A stretch of DNA of 64,000 nt from Euptelea pleiosperma (taxonomy: Eukaryota > Streptophyta > Magnoliopsida > Ranunculales > Eupteleaceae). A program made the translations under genes and the position numbers. Location of the stretch: the NCBI GenBank assembly GCA_035048495.1, contig CM068546.1, positions 36,660,674 to 36,724,673 of the forward strand, in the 5' to 3' direction. This document shows, piece after piece, positions 35,745 to 47,400 of this stretch (positions within the stretch are counted from its first letter, which is position 1; every line of letters begins with the position of its first letter). Below the pieces are notes generated by a model. That model worked only from the letters and a program-made list of their open reading frames with translations. It was not told where the DNA came from and did no database searches.

Positions 35745-35752
35745 TATATATA
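35745..35752 (-). promoter_or_regulatory. TATA box of the xylosidase gene
   Basis: CTATATATATTCC on the minus strand, 57 bp upstream of the start codon. That places transcription start about 25 bp before the ATG, giving a very short leader. Confidence 0.5.
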
Positions 35753-35889
35753 GAGGGAAATTTCATTTGAACGGTGGTGATGACTGATGAGGATGTAAGA
35801 CAATGGGGTTGATGATTGGATCAGATCCCCACGTATTTCTTTACCTGTTAATGGAAAAAAATAAAAAAATAAAAAAAGATTTTTATGTG

Positions 35890-36266
35890 GGGTCGGGCTC
35901 AAGGGACCCCCATTTTTTACCCCCTTTTTTTACCCTATCTTGGGGTACCCACATAGAAGATGAATCAATGGTTGATTTTTGGTGGGGATGATCTCTATGG
36001 TGAGGAGATCATCCTCACAAATATTCAAATTATTCTGATATTCGTAGACAGGTTTAGAAGCTGTAGATTTATGAACCGTCGATTTTTACCATGGAACTTG
36101 AAAACCACATTTGATGGGGTTAGAAATTTTAGAATGGGCTGATTTTTTGTGAGGGTGATCTATATGGAGAGCTTATCATCCCCACCAAAAATCGGCCATT
36201 GATTCATCTTCTATGTGGGTAAGCCAAGACGGGGGGTCAAAAAAAGGGGTAAGAAATGGGGGTCCC
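35890..36266. mobile_element. third GGGTCGGGCTC-type MITE, right tip missing
   Basis: The left end is intact. The right end stops at ATGGGGGTCCC, about 13 bp short of the family terminus, yet TTTATGTG occurs on both sides (35882-35889 and 36267-36274). It lies upstream of the xylosidase promoter. Confidence 0.75.
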
Positions 36267-36533
36267 TTTATGTGTGTGGTGATAATAATAAGTTAGTGAC
36301 TGAAGAGTATAACACGCACTCTTGTGTCTTTTGGACCTGTAAAAACAGTCTGGAGACTCGCTCACTTTAGATAGACAGCTAAGTCAAATAAACCTAACTT
36401 TTGATTAAATTTACGTAATCACCCTTATATTCTCGGGGGCGGCTGGCTTCCAATCCTCTCTCTGTATTTTCTTTGTTTTTGTTAGGCAACATGCATAGTT
36501 GAGATTGATCGCAAGACCTTTAGTAGACCCAGG

Positions 36534-36742
36534 TAAGGGTGTCAATTTTACCCAAATTAACCGGAACCGGAACCGAAAACACCGGTTCCGGTACCACATT
36601 TTTGGAAACCGATTAAAAAGAACCGGAACCAGAACCGAACCGGAAACTAATGGTTATGGTTCCGGTACTCTAATATGGAACCGAACCGATAAGTACCCGA
36701 ACCGATAAGAATCGAACCGGAACCAACCTGTTGACACCCCTA
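36534..36742. mobile_element. hAT-like MITE, ACCGGAACC-rich, TSD 7 of 8
   Basis: The ends are TAAGGGTGTCAA and TTGACACCCCTA. Flanks are GACCCAGG (36526-36533) and GACCGAGG (36743-36750). The body is repeated ACCGGAACC and inverse. Confidence 0.78.
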
Positions 36743-37351
36743 GACCGAGGTGAAGGATTTTGACCACGTGGCATCTTGTTGGACCTGCATTACATTGACC
36801 CTAATCAAGGGATAGAAATTAAGATCCTAAGTCACGGTAGATATTATCGTAATTGATTTCATCCTGATCTTGACAACCCAGATAATATGTGACGAGATAC
36901 ACTAATAATTTTTAAATATGTAAGTCCAATTCAAGTTTTTCTAACCATGGAGAGTGATAGGTTGGCTTGGAGATGTACGATGATTGATAGTGGGTGGTGA
37001 CAATTTGCTACATCGCTCTACCTCTCCCTTATTACATCTGTATCTTTTTTGGGGGAAAAATTATCCATTTTTAAATTGTGGTGGGAAGTCCTCCTACAAT
37101 TTTAGTGGCTATATATTAACTATCAAGGTGATTTTTTATGTGTATATCCATCAAAGGATGGGCTAAACATCCATGCGCTGCCTGCTGCTGGGACAAGAGG
37201 GCAGCAGTAACGAAAATCGTTATACCTCCTTTTCATTTTTTTTTTTTGGAAAACGAAATCCCACCAATTTTTAAAATATTCTTATGTCAAATCATGTAGG
37301 CCCATCTCATACGGATGTTATAATTGGTGATTTTTTACTCCTAAAATGCTA

Positions 37352-37500
37352 TTTTTTTTTTTATAAGTAAAATGAATTTATTAATAACGGTCCTTAGAGG
37401 CTAAGAAAGCCTGCCAAGCAGCCAAAACGAACTACAACAGAAAGACTAAGACACCAATGAAAAGGAAAAAAAAAACAATAATACAACCACTACCCAAGCC
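37352..37500 (-). mobile_element. LINE 3' end fragment
   Basis: Read on the minus strand it ends in AATAAATTCATTTTACTTATAA followed by a poly(A) run (a T run at 37352-37362). This is the typical tail of plant L1 elements. Only about 150 bp of untranslated 3' sequence is recognisable. Confidence 0.45.
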
Positions 37501-38362
37501 CCCATCACGATTTACACTTTGATCTCGCATTGCAACAACTAATAATTTTTTTTTCTCTGTCATGACATTGACAAGGGCATTATCAAGACGCGTCATCTAT
37601 CAGATGGATAGACTATGTATTGATTTCATGACATTAGTCTTTTACGTGTAAAATTACCTACAAATAAGAGAAAAACGTTTTGAATTCTTTATAAAAACTT
37701 TTGCAAATAAGTCGGGCTATACCCCACATGTATATAATCGGATAAAAATATGTGCGGTTGAGGTCATGAACTGTTAGATTCAAGAGATCCATGGTCCACG
37801 AGGCAACAACTATTTTACTATTTGAAGTTACTGTTGCATGGGAGAAACATTGAGTAGTCGTGATACCTAATCTATGTTACACAAAAGTCGGAACTCGATC
37901 TATATCTCGTGCGCTTACCGAATTTTATAATTACTTCACTCGCACGTTTCTTTCTTTTCCACGTACTCTTTAATTTCTATTTTTTTTTTAATCCTAAACA
38001 TAATTATTATGGGAGTTTATTAAGTTGCCCGGATATTATTTATTACCAAAATGCCCCTTGTTTTAATTTTGTCTTCTTGTGATACTTATTTCCAAAGTAT
38101 GGGCAGCTTCGTCTTTTCCTACATATTTGCTTTAGTTATGAGCATCTAGACTTTAACAATATTGTTTTGCTTCCCTAAATTTGATTTGAGTTGCACAACC
38201 AACATATTCGCTCTTTCAAACTAATCTTCCGAAACTGCCCTTTGGGTTGAAACTGCCCTTTGGGTTGAAACTTTCCTGCTTTGCCTCTTCTACCTACTGC
38301 ACTCACTTGGAAATCCTATCAGAATTGGAATTGATATTCCCAGGGGCATTTTAGATTGGAAA

Positions 38363-38552
38363 ATGCTACCCTATGGATGACCGGACAAAATAAAAACATA
38401 AATGGTTGAGATCTATGAACCACGAGGCAACAATTGCAAAGGATAAAATAGTTATTGCCATGCATGTGGACATATAATCTCTTGATCAATATAACGGTCA
38501 ATGGTCTCAACCGCACATATTTTGTCCGGATTATTTCTGTGGTAGCGCGACT
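38363..38552. mobile_element. short MITE, CCGGACAAAA arms
   Basis: The left arm has GCTACCCTATGG and GACCGGACAAAATA; the right arm has TATTTTGTCCGG and GTGGTAGCGC. The same arms recur at 39266-39428, and a half copy at 37735-37810. Confidence 0.6.
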
Positions 38553-39063
38553 CTTTTAGATAAACAAGGGCAAAATTGACTATCTTGTTCTTGTAACTTG
38601 TAACGTTTTTTTTTTTTTTTTTTTTTGGGAATACGAGAAATATTGCAAAGAGAAGTCACGGACGCGCGAATCTCTTTCCCGGCTAGTTATATGGTAGAAA
38701 AATTTCCATATTTTTTTTATTTTTTTATTTTTATATATATAATCTGCATTCGATGCTAGATAATCATCTAGATCCCATTGGATGATCAACTACTTTTGGT
38801 GGGTCCGAGAAATTCCATCCAATGAAAACTTTTAGGCTGTATATATGGTACTCCACCACCTACCATTTTAATTTATTAACTAACATGCTTATGTTTGTGA
38901 GTGTTGATACCACAGACATCGTGCTCACTTACTAACCACTAACCCGCTTGGCTACAATATTAAACATCCTAGCCTGCTCCCCTTTTCCGACTATTTTACA
39001 TTTGTTTCTGTTTGTTCCAGTCCCGACGTTGCATGTTTCTTATATTTTAAGGTATTTTAGTAA

Positions 39064-39150
39064 AGGGTCGGACTCCGGGGACCCCCATTTTTTACACCCA
39101 TTTTGGCGTACCCACGTAGAAGATGAATCAATGGCTGATTTTTGGTGTGT
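39064..39150 (+). mobile_element. left-end fragment of a GGGTCGG-type MITE
   Basis: GGGTCGGACTCCGGGGACCC, then GTACCCACGTAGAAGATGAA and ATGGCTGATTTTTGGTG, matching the outer 90 bp of the 3505 family. The rest is absent. Confidence 0.65.
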
Positions 39151-39265
39151 TACTGTTATAACGCCCACTATTTTCACAATGCATAAGATTAATTATTTTA
39201 AGCACTAAACAATGTGCCATGCGTAGGGTTGGGCGAAAAGAGCCTCCCACTTGTATTTGGTTTCT

Positions 39266-39428
39266 AGTCGTGTTACCCTACTGATAACCGGACAAAAATT
39301 TGTGTGATTGAGGCCATTGACCGTCGGATTCAAGAGATCCACGGTCGTCGACGAGACAACTCAACAGTCAACGGCATCAACATCACAAAAATTTGTCCTC
39401 CACTTATCCGTGGGGTAGCATTTTCCTT
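39266..39428. mobile_element. short MITE, CCGGACAAAA family, second copy
   Basis: GTTACCCTACTGATAACCGG at the left and TATCCGTGGGGTAGCA at the right, with AAAATTTGTG arms between. Confidence 0.55.
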
Positions 39429-39429
39429 A

Positions 39430-40166
39430 GGGTGGTTATATATTAAAGGCATTTGTAGGTTATATGGGGAAGTTGCCCATAATGTGTTGCAGAGGAGTTG
39501 TAATACAAAAACAAACAGTAAGGGATGAAGAATGAGCTAGGGACCACTGTTCCTCCCAAAAGCCTCAAAATAAAGTCCCACACTTAGTTACTAATTTGTT
39601 TGACCTGCAACTTTGTATACGTCCGTTGCATCATGCCCTAACAGAAGGATAAGGGGGTCTGATCACAGCATGTCTCCCCAAGTTGCTTCCATTCTGTCAA
39701 TTTCGATCCATCGCGATCGATATGTAATGTGCTGTCATCAATGAACAAATTATAAAAGTCTGCGGTAATTTCATGCGGCCCCATTTAAGTAGCCTACTTA
39801 TGCATTGGTTGGGCTTAATCAATTGGTGGGCCTCCTGGTAGATGGGCACAATCATAGCGATCGGACAATCTTACCCACTTGATATATTGACTATTTTAAG
39901 GACTGTTACGTTTGTGCTGTTTCTGGTTCTATATTATTAGCTTAATTATGATATTTGGGTTGTTAACCATCTAAGAGATGGTCCACTGCTTGAGCATTCT
40001 ATATCGGATTGGTATATAAGGTGGGGCCATGTGGATGGTATGGAAAGAAGACTCATAAACAACAACAATTATGATTTTATAGTGGGACTCACCCACTTGT
40101 GTTGCTTCCCTTTTCTCTTGAAGTCCATGCTCTAACGACATGATCATGATATGCATGACTCATGTA

Positions 40167-40206
<40 letters not shown>

Positions 40207-41430
40207 ATGGATGAGGAGAGAAGATGAGTCCAAAAACTTGTTGATTGAATCATGACCTATCAATTTCTTTGGAAGGTGTGACAGGTTGGATGAGAATGAC
40301 AAACTCAATCATCAAAACCTTGCATGAGGGGGTGTTGTTTATGCTATAGATCACTATGGGGGAGGATATGATATACAAGCTTATCCCCAAATCTCTTGGT
40401 GACATAAGGAGATAGCCCTGCCAACTAACTTACTTAAATTTCTCCTTATCTTCAAAGCTTTCCTACCAATTTGGAACTCTTTCCTATAATTTGCCTCTTA
40501 AAATCTGAGAAAATGAAGAACTAAATAACCCAATAGGCCAGGCCACTACCCATTTTAATCATCATTCATGGCCCATAGTTAGTAAATTCTCGAAGTATTC
40601 GTGAACCATACAAATTATTTAAAAAAAAAAACAAACCGAACAGCGTCCTATTCGAAGGTTTGGAAAAATTCGTGCATTTTTTAACATGGTCGAATTATTC
40701 TCCCATAATTCACGAACTTCTCTGAGTTATTTCCCGAATATTATTTTTGAACACGAAAATCCATTTTATTATAAGACAAAAAAAGTTGTCAATATTTTGC
40801 TTTTTTTTTTTTTTAAATTATTATTGCCAATTTATCGTATTTTTAATGACAAATCCGAATTGTACTCGAACATTTCTCATACTGTATTTTTTGCTAACCA
40901 GGTTCATGCCTATGTTCTACATGTGTGCCATGAAAGTTATGGGCAGGTCCCAAGCGTACTTTGGAACAGTTTGGGACTTTGGAAAAAGTTAAATCAAGAA
41001 CTCTATAACATATTTAAATGGTCATTTTCAGTTGTTTCAGTGACATTTGTGACTTCACCTGTCTCTTAATTGCTGAAACCACCATTCAAAGCTCAACAAT
41101 TCCCCAAAATTGATTGATGTAAGTTAACCCAAGACAATTTTAATTTTCTGACACTATTCAATTATGGTAATATTTGAGGGCCCCACTCATTCAACCCTGT
41201 GGGGCCATTGAATTGTATGAAGAGGAATGATCCTGTATACAGAGACAAACCAATCAAATTATTATTTCCATCCATCCATCGTCACCATATCCTGAAGATG
41301 TCGATATCTATCTTTGAATCTGCTTTCTATATGAATATGTTTTAATTTATTAAAAAGCTGAAACCAGAACTTATACGTGAACATTCCACCATGATTGCCC
41401 TCATAAAAGAAAACAGCCCTCTCCTTAAAT
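39430..41430. other. gene-free spacer
   Basis: Two kilobases with no convincing gene. It includes the GA run at 40170 and, at its right end, the 3' flank of the acyl-activating enzyme gene. Confidence 0.5.
40170..40202. repeat. (GA)n microsatellite
   Basis: About 16 uninterrupted GA units, not next to a recognised gene start. Confidence 0.95.
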
Positions 41431-44400
41431 TTATAATTTACTCCTCTTAATAGGTCCCATCTCCTTGGCCTTTGATCTCAGCAAGTGTTTCTGTATTTTC
41501 CCTGTAGCAGTCTTGGGCAAAGGTCCGAACACCACTGACTTGGGAACCCAATAAGCCGGCATCTTTGCTCGGCAAAACTTCATTATATCTTCGGCCAAAC
41601 GTTGTTCATCGGATCCATCTACCCCTGACTTCAATGTCACAAAGGCGCAAGGTGATTCCCCCCACTGCTCGTCTGGTCTTGCCACCACTGACGCCTCCAA
41701 CACAGCCGGGTGCTGGTATATAATGCTATCTATCTCCAAGCTACTTATGTTTTCACCCCCGGATATAATTATGTCCTTCGCCCTGTCCTTTATCTCTACA
41801 TAACCGTCTGGGTTCTTCACCCCAAGGTCGCCAGTATGGAACCACCCATTTGCGAATGCCTCCTCGTTGGCTTTCGGGTTCTTTAAATAACCCTTCATCA
41901 CCAAATTCCCACGCATCACCAACTCCCCAATGGTGGTACCATCTGCAGGGACAGGTTCCATGGTTTTGGTGTTGACGACATCCAGGCCCTCCAATCCAAT
42001 GTAGCGGACGCCCTGCCGAGCATTTAGGCGGGCTTGAGTGTCAAGGGGTAAGGAGTCCCACTCGGGCTTCCATGCACATACCGTGGACGGGCCATAGGTC
42101 TCAGATAGACCGTAAGTGTGGGTGATGCGGAACCCGAGCTGGGACATGGCCGACAGAACAGACGGTGGTGGTGCTGCGCCAGCCGTCATCACATGAACAC
42201 GGCGAGGGAGGGGAAGGATGGTCTGATCTGGTGGGGCATTGGCGATGGTGTTAAGTACTATAGGAGCAGCACAGAAGTGGGTCACCCCTTGGTTAGCTAT
42301 GGCCAAGTAAACAGCCTTGGCTGTTACCTGCAAACATGCAAAGATGACCAATCAAAGAGCATGAATAGACCATATTACGTAAATCAACCAGCATTTCAAA
42401 ACAAAATTCTGAAAAATCAAGATTAAGCAATAGAGGTAAATGGAACCTAAATTGAAAACACACTAAGATAACAGAATTAGTGACCGGGGAAAACCTGAGA
42501 TTTAATGCATAGACGCTGTTGGACCTCAAGGGTCCCTTGAATTCAAACTGAAGAATGTCCAAATTAACACATACTAGGCATTTAGCCTCGAAAAATACGC
42601 ACACAATATAGATCCAGTCAAACCCAGAAATCAATCCACAAGTTCTTCCTTCCTTCACTAAATCCTAATGTCAGACGATGATAACCTCCGACATGAACAG
42701 AGTAAATAAACTAAAGATAAATTTGCCTAAAATGTAATGGAAAGCGAACACTATCGGAACAATGTTGAGTATACACGTGTCACAAAAACTCGTGCTCAAA
42801 AGCACTATTACTTGATGGACTAACATAACACGGGGGTGTTACGTGCAAGGGCATTGACCGAGACAAATCTCACTGCAACTATGTAACAGCCCCATGGGTT
42901 TGTGTATCTTATGCATTACATCTACAAACTGGACGATGATAACGCATGAATTCAAAAAGAACGCCTGGAATGAAACTCCTTCAATTCAATGATATACCTC
43001 TTCGGATCAAATTAACTACCAAATCTATGTATGTCACAGAAACTTGCTCCAAGTTACCAAACTCCACTTATTTATTCATCTTTACACCTCTAACGGTAGG
43101 CACATATATATGGTTGAGCTTTATATATGATTTAGGAGTAATTTTGATATTAAAATTGCCTTCTTTTACTCAAGGATAACCTTCGCGGCATGCAAGTACG
43201 ACCACCATTCCTGTGTTTGGTCACAGTGTCCAGTTGCATGTGGTTTAACCTATTGCATTTGGTCACAGGGCCCAGTTGCATGTGGTTTACATATAACAAG
43301 ATCAAGCTTACCCAGCAGGACTAATAATACCCAGCAGGACTAAAAAACCGCACAAAAATAAAAAACCAAAAAAAAGGAAGAGAAGGCACATGGACTAATA
43401 AAGAAAAGTTATTGGGATAAGAATGATTTCATCCACAGTCAAAAAATAAAATTTACAGGGCTCATTGACACACCTGGCGAAGGCATATGTTTGTCCCACA
43501 GAGAGCTGCAAGTGACCAAGCGTAACACCAACCATTGCAGTGGAACATGGGAAGAGTCCACAGGTATACAGCCCCTTCATTCATTCCCCATATTAGAGCA
43601 CCACTCAAAGACATGACATATGCCCCTCGGTGGCTCAAAACCACCCCCTTTGGGCTAGATGTTGTCCCAGAAGTATAACCCAAAGCAATGCTCTGCCACT
43701 CATCCTTTGGTGGTTTCCAAGCAAATTCAGGGTCACCGGTTTCCAAAAACTTCTCATATTCAATGGCCCCTTTTTCTAGAGCCAATTTCAGTGCCCTTGG
43801 GTCGCAGTTCTCATCACGTATGACGATAAGAAGTGGAGGCTTAAAATTGCTTTTGTTTTTGTCAGCTACGATCTTCAAAGCTTCCTCCGCTAAGGAAAAG
43901 AACTCTTGGTCCACCATTACAACTGCAGCTGACGAATGCCCCAAAAGGAAAGCGATGGTTGGTGCATTTAAGCGAATGTTGACACAGTTCACCACAGCTC
44001 CAGCCATTGGAACTCCAAAATGAGCTTCATAGATGGCTGGGATGTTCGGTGCAATTACAGCTACCTGTTAGAGTATAACAGAAAAAGGAGATTTCATCAT
44101 AAATTAGCTCTGATTCAACACAGAGCAGCAGAAAATAAAAGCAGTAAATTGAATTCCATGCATGGAAAGTAGTAAAAAGGAGGACCTTTTGCTCTTTATA
44201 TAAATAGGAAGAAAGAGAGATCACATTAGCTACAATTTCCTTGATTTGTTATAGAGTAACATGCCACCCTGTTACTCATGACTGCATTGATTCTTATTTT
44301 CAAATAACAGTCTTTGATCAGGAAACATGTGAAAGACATTTTTTCCATTTTTAGTAGCCACAGGCCCTTGGCAACAAATAGGGTCTAGAAACTATGCATC

Positions 44401-47400
44401 ATCAGCTGAAACAAGAACAACTTAGATATTTAAGAAACTTGACGCCTGTCCAAAGATAAACTAAGAATGATTCTTTACTACAATCTCAAGTGGCTGACTT
44501 GAGTTGAATCCACAAAAATTCCTGGCAATGGCTTAAAATGATAATAGAATTTGATTGAAGAAAAATTATCAGCACCACAAATCCATGTTCATTCCAGATC
44601 CCACTAGTTAATTCGGAGCATCCCAAGTAAAATATATGATTTGCCCACATGATCCAAAGTTGCTTAATACACTGCATTCATGCTGTAGATGCCATGATTG
44701 GGAAGGGTTTCCTAGTCAACAATGGATGCTCACCTGTGAAGACCACGTAAGCCATCACAGCAGCCATGCTGGCACAAAAGACCCGTTTCTCATGGGACCA
44801 TGACTGACTGACAAAATTTTAAGGTGATTTTTAAGGCTACTCGTGTGGACAGTTGTCATCATGGCGCTTTGGGGTCACAGCAGGGTCATAGAATTGGACA
44901 GCAAAAATGAACGAGGAGTACAATACAGCGCATTACTCTTACGCCTCCCTCTTGGGGATTCTACGAGACACAAACCGAAAGTCCTATGATGCACTATCGA
45001 ATAAGAATGAAGCCGTACCCATGCTCAGGAGATGGCAGGGAATGCCCTCTCTGACAGAAACAGGACCATATGTCCTATGTGGCGCAACCTTGGACTACCT
45101 GACACAATGACAGGAAAAGTGATGCATGAAGGTTAACCCAAAAAATGATGTCTCATCAAATCATCCCTATAAAATAGGCCCTTGGAGTCTTGATACAAAA
45201 CAGATTCCAAAAGGGGTGAACCCCATGAAGTCCTTGTCCACCTTACACCCTACTGAGCACTCGTTCATTCATCCTTCTTCCTCTTGTCCAATTTGAGGCT
45301 GCCAAACGGCCATCCTTTGGTTTAGGCGGTGACCAGAGTTACCTCGTCCCAACATTTATACATGTCATACCATGAGATAGTCGTACACCTCTAATCGATG
45401 TGATTATGTAGCTTCGATCACTAAACACTTACATATACCCAGCATGCAGGTCAACCCAAAAAATGATGTCTCATCCAATCATCCCTATAAAATGGGTCCT
45501 TGGAGTCTTGATACAGAAGAGATTCCAAAGGGGTGAACCCCATGAAGTCCTTGTCCACCCTACACCCTACTGAGCACTCGTTCGTTCATCCCACGATTCT
45601 CCGCTTCTAACTCTTGTCCACTTCGAGGCCGCCAAATGGCCATCCTTTGGTTTACGCAGTGAACAAAGTTACCTCGTCCCAACAATTATACATGTCCTAC
45701 CATGAGGTAGTCGTACACCTCTAATCGATGTGATTATGTAGCATCGATCACTAAACACTTACATATACCGAAGAAATAAAAGAGGAGCATAAGGGACAAT
45801 GAACCAACAATTTTTTTATTATGATACGTGTGAACCAACAAATTTTAACTTGAGAATATATTATATTGGGAGATTTGGAAGCAGGCACACACACCATTTG
45901 CAAATAAATGGTTGTAGGTTTTTCACTTAGTTGCATGAAGCGGGAGCAGGTGCGAGAGGGAGGAAGCGGATGTTTTAAGGAAGCCCTAGGGTTTGGAATG
46001 CTTGGGAAATGTATGTAAAGGATATACATATGTTGTCGCAGGTCCAAATAATATGATAAATGAATAATTAATAAATTCTATATGAAATTGGTAATGTTCT
46101 TTTTGTGGTAGAATACATGATCTTCATAGCTTCCCAAGTTCATCACAACATAAGGGAATCATTGAGTTTTGTTTCCGAAATTTCTTGTCAAAATACTTGT
46201 TTTTTAACAAATCAAGAGTCCGTCTTAAACAAGTTCGGGTTTCTGTCAACTTAGAACCGCGGGTTTGAAAAGCTTCCAAGTAAGAAGCATGGATGCGCAA
46301 TTCTTGAGCGGAAGCATCATTTTACATAGTAGTTTCTTGAAACTATGGTTTTTCATTTACATTAATTTCCAAGTTGGTTACCAATTTTTTTGTAGTCACT
46401 TTGCTCCAAGTCATTACTTAGATAAGTAAATATGAACTAGTTGAAGTTCACGGTTTTGAGTTACGTTTGATTTAATACTAGTCCACTAGTGGGATATCAC
46501 AGTTTTAGGTTTAAAAGCTTTACCTACCTTCTATTGACAAATGTCAATGGTGAATTGATTTATAAGAAATCTCTTTTACTTAGTTCCCAAGATATATGCT
46601 TGACACAACAGTGCAAAAAATTATGTTCACAATTCTCTGATCACGGATAATACTCATGCCATAGCTATTCCCCTCATGAAAGGGAATTGATTGCATTGAA
46701 TATTAGTTTGACTCAGCTATGACTTTTGAAATAATACTGAAAGAATTTAGCACTAGAGGAATTAGATGCAGTTCCTATTTATGTATCAAGAGAATTATGT
46801 TGTCCATGGGCTTATAGAACCAATGAATCAAATAAATATGAAGCAGGCAAAAGCATCAGAAGAGAATCGAAAGAAGGACAAAGAGCTATAAACTTTAGTT
46901 ATCATCCAAGGATGACTCAATATTTGAGAAAGATTAAAAATTCTTACACAAGGTTGAGACATCCTACAGAATTCCTACGAAAGACTGGAGATAGAGAAAG
47001 ATAAATATGAGACCCTCAATGGATATTTCAATTGTTTCGAATGAAAATTCTGAAACTATTTAGACTACGTTTGGGATTGTCGTAACCCAGACTTATAGCT
47101 TATTACGGTAAGCTTCCATAGTTTATTGCTTTTCAGGCCGGGCTTCAGATCGAACTTCTATGGATATTGGGTTTGGATATGACCGGACAATTTTATCATT
47201 TAAATTGATTAATTAAGACTAAAGGGTTATTTTTGGCATTTAAAAAGTTTTATAACAGGTTTAGTTGTCATTTACGATTTGTCTTTAATGAATAAAGGGG
47301 TGTTTTAAGTATTATGAAAGTTTTACTGAAGTTTGAATTTCAACTTGTGCTAAATAAAAATGTCGTAAATAAGCCAAAATCCAAAAGCACTATCAAAATT

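Noticed and set aside
35438..35902. Frames of 94 and 123 codons over the xylosidase start
   Set aside because: Both overlap exon 1 or its promoter in other frames and show no family features.
40686..41069. 127-codon plus-strand frame
   Set aside because: AT-rich, with poly-Phe from a T run and no domain; likely chance.
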